Shown: in pieces, positions 62,471-64,000 of the stretch | Layout: every line of letters starts with the position of its first letter | Numbering within the stretch: the stretch's first letter is position 1 | Source of the DNA: Paralvinella palmiformis | Taxonomy: Eukaryota; Annelida; Polychaeta; Terebellida; Alvinellidae | NCBI GenBank assembly: GCA_025642065.1 | Contig: JAODUP010000034.1 | Location: 62,001 to 126,000 of the forward strand | DNA length: 64,000 nucleotides | Direction: 5' to 3' | The notes under the pieces: model-generated | What the model was told of the DNA's origin: nothing | What the model saw: the letters and a program-made list of their open reading frames with translations, nothing else | Databases searched by the model: none | Translations under genes and position numbers: made by a program

Positions 62471-62779
62471 TGTTAAACACAGATCTAGTTAGACTATTTT
62501 AAAATTTATAAAATTAACATGTTATTTGTTACATTCTTCAATTTCTTGTTACTATCATTATGTAATGTTAGGTATGCCATAGCATAGTATGATAGATCTA
62601 TATTTTGTCACCATTCCCTAACATCCCTGATCAGTCCCCACTGACATTAAATATATCTCTAATTTAATTACCTGTGATTTAATGAAACAGTAATCAGAAT
62701 TGGATTTACATTCTGATTCTGAGAAAAAAACAATCTTGGACATGTTGATCTTGAAACATGTCATAGGGATGATAGGCTT

Positions 62780-62986
62780 CTAGAGTCTAGCGACCGGTAA
62801 GCTTTTGTTTTCCTTGGTGTATTCTGAGGATGTGTCAATCAGATATGTAGTGACATCTCGCCAAGTAATATCAGGTAGTTTCTTGATATCACATATCCAC
62901 TCTGTAGCTGGTATTGAGTATGGATCGGTTAAAATGTTAGATACAGTCAACTTTCTGTGGTAACTTTCCAAGTCAGTTGCACTCAA
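62780..62986 (-). other. Possible first coding exon or gene fragment
   Basis: A 68-codon frame starting ATG at 62986 has LPDITWRDVTTYLIDTSSEY then TKEN. This resembles an N-terminal block (D.T..D...YL....S.YT.E.L) that I recall from large SWIM/YqaJ-type proteins of aquatic invertebrates, themselves often mobile. No downstream exon was found, no clean splice donor is seen and the frame stops at 62780. The resemblance is from memory and weak. Confidence 0.25.
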
Positions 62987-64000
62987 ACTTTTAAGATAGA
63001 TCTAATCTGAATCCATAGACATAGTCACGATAGTGATAGTTAGATCTAATACACAACGCGAAAGATAATAACTAAATAAGTTTAGACTGTCCAAGTAAAG
63101 TCTAGATGTACTTGATGATAACTTATTGAAATTTGGCCCTTTGTCACGTTTGTGTGATTGTCTGATGTCGTTCAGAAAGAGAGCTTAAATATAAGTACTC
63201 TTTGGTACCGGGTCGCGTCGTTGTTGATTGAGTATACGTAGACCTCGGCCCATGAAAATCTCGGCCCATAGACTTCGGCCAAGTCAAATGAAGGAAACAT
63301 TGGCCCGCGCATATACTGAGCTATGGCGTGACAGACGCTTTGTTTGCCTATATTGTGATATACTGAATAAAAACAAGTGGATGTTTAAGATAAATGAAGT
63401 ATGCACACGCATCGAATTTACAGCAGCAGTATGACGTCACGCCAAACTCGTACATACGTTTTGGCAGGTCAATGGTAGCCTGCTGGAACGCAGGAAGAAA
63501 TACGACTTATCAGTAGGTCGAATTCACCCGTCATCATTTTGACCAATGACAAACCTCGTTATGACAACAAACGTTATGGCGGACTGTTCAATTATATGCT
63601 AGTCATTTACGTTAACGATCTAATAATTACAAAATACGATGGCGACACTTAAGGTATTTAATACAGTTAGATACGTATATTTTAACTGTTTCTGTTAATA
63701 AAAAGATTTGGCTTAGGGCGGGTCCAAAACGGGCAAAACACGCCAAAACGGCAAAAGCATCATGATCATGATAGGCCTAGTACTAGCCCTAGCCTAGGGC
63801 CTATCATGATCATGCCTTTGCTAGCCCTATCACTTGTCTTATGTTATGACAGTTATGTGACAGTGAAGTTATGAGTTATGTTTTCGGTTTATGATTATGA
63901 TAGTTTAGATAATTATATCGACTGCATGTGTCGTAGGGTCTAGTTCAAGTTGTGATTCATTCAAACTTCAAAGATTAAGATGGCGATATCACTCAAAAGA
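62987..64000. other. Right-end intergenic DNA, no gene seen
   Basis: Less AT-rich than the window average in places. It holds a short tandem theme CTCGGCCCATGAAAATCTCGG (about 63243-63275) and an inverted pair CATGATCATGATAGGCCTAG/CTAGGGCCTATCATGATCAT near 63760-63812 that could form a hairpin. No domain-bearing ORF. Confidence 0.5.

Overview
The window is animal (metazoan) nuclear DNA. It is AT-rich and has split genes with GT/AG introns, microsatellites, tRNA-derived SINEs, LINE relics, DNA-transposon relics and Ty3/Gypsy pieces. The gene set and repeat style (Mag-like Gypsy, CR1/L2-like LINE, two SINE families) suggest a marine invertebrate, most likely a mollusc or other lophotrochozoan. 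The phylum is an inference; nothing in the window proves it.

Four protein-coding genes, all on the minus strand, were rebuilt exon by exon, with reading frame kept across every junction. From left to right they are: (1) TTC30/IFT70, 5' part only (9 exons, 8946 to 2814, 382 codons); the rest should lie off the left edge. (2) IFT27, complete (7 exons, 23591 to 16159, 188 aa). (3) KAT8/MOF histone acetyltransferase, complete (10 exons, 38948 to 27020, 450 aa). (4) A FAM234-like type II membrane protein with FG-GAP-like repeats, complete as modelled (13 exons, 53455 to 41928, 903 aa). TTC30 and IFT27 both encode subunits of the intraflagellar transport complex B, so two ciliary genes sit next to each other in the same orientation. 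A full-length 7SL (SRP) RNA gene lies on the plus strand at about 57525-57823, with a TATA-like box and a T-run terminator.

Much of the remaining sequence is mobile DNA. A Gypsy gag-protease-RT fragment with a 5' LTR remnant occupies 1-2237. The complementary RNase H-integrase-3' LTR half of a related copy lies at 60082-62470. A degenerate CR1/L2-like LINE lies at 9150-11180 and a LINE RT scrap at 58016-58297. A hAT transposase with its catalytic core deleted lies at 25012-26087, a Tigger/pogo-like relic is in a FAM234 intron, and a tyrosine-recombinase fragment is in KAT8 intron 1. Two SINE families (here SINE-A and SINE-B) occur many times, including one SINE-A with a perfect 15-bp target-site duplication. 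An unidentified repeat of about 775 bp ('R780') is present as two inverted copies in the first introns of IFT27 and KAT8. No CRISPR array, operon or prokaryotic feature is present.
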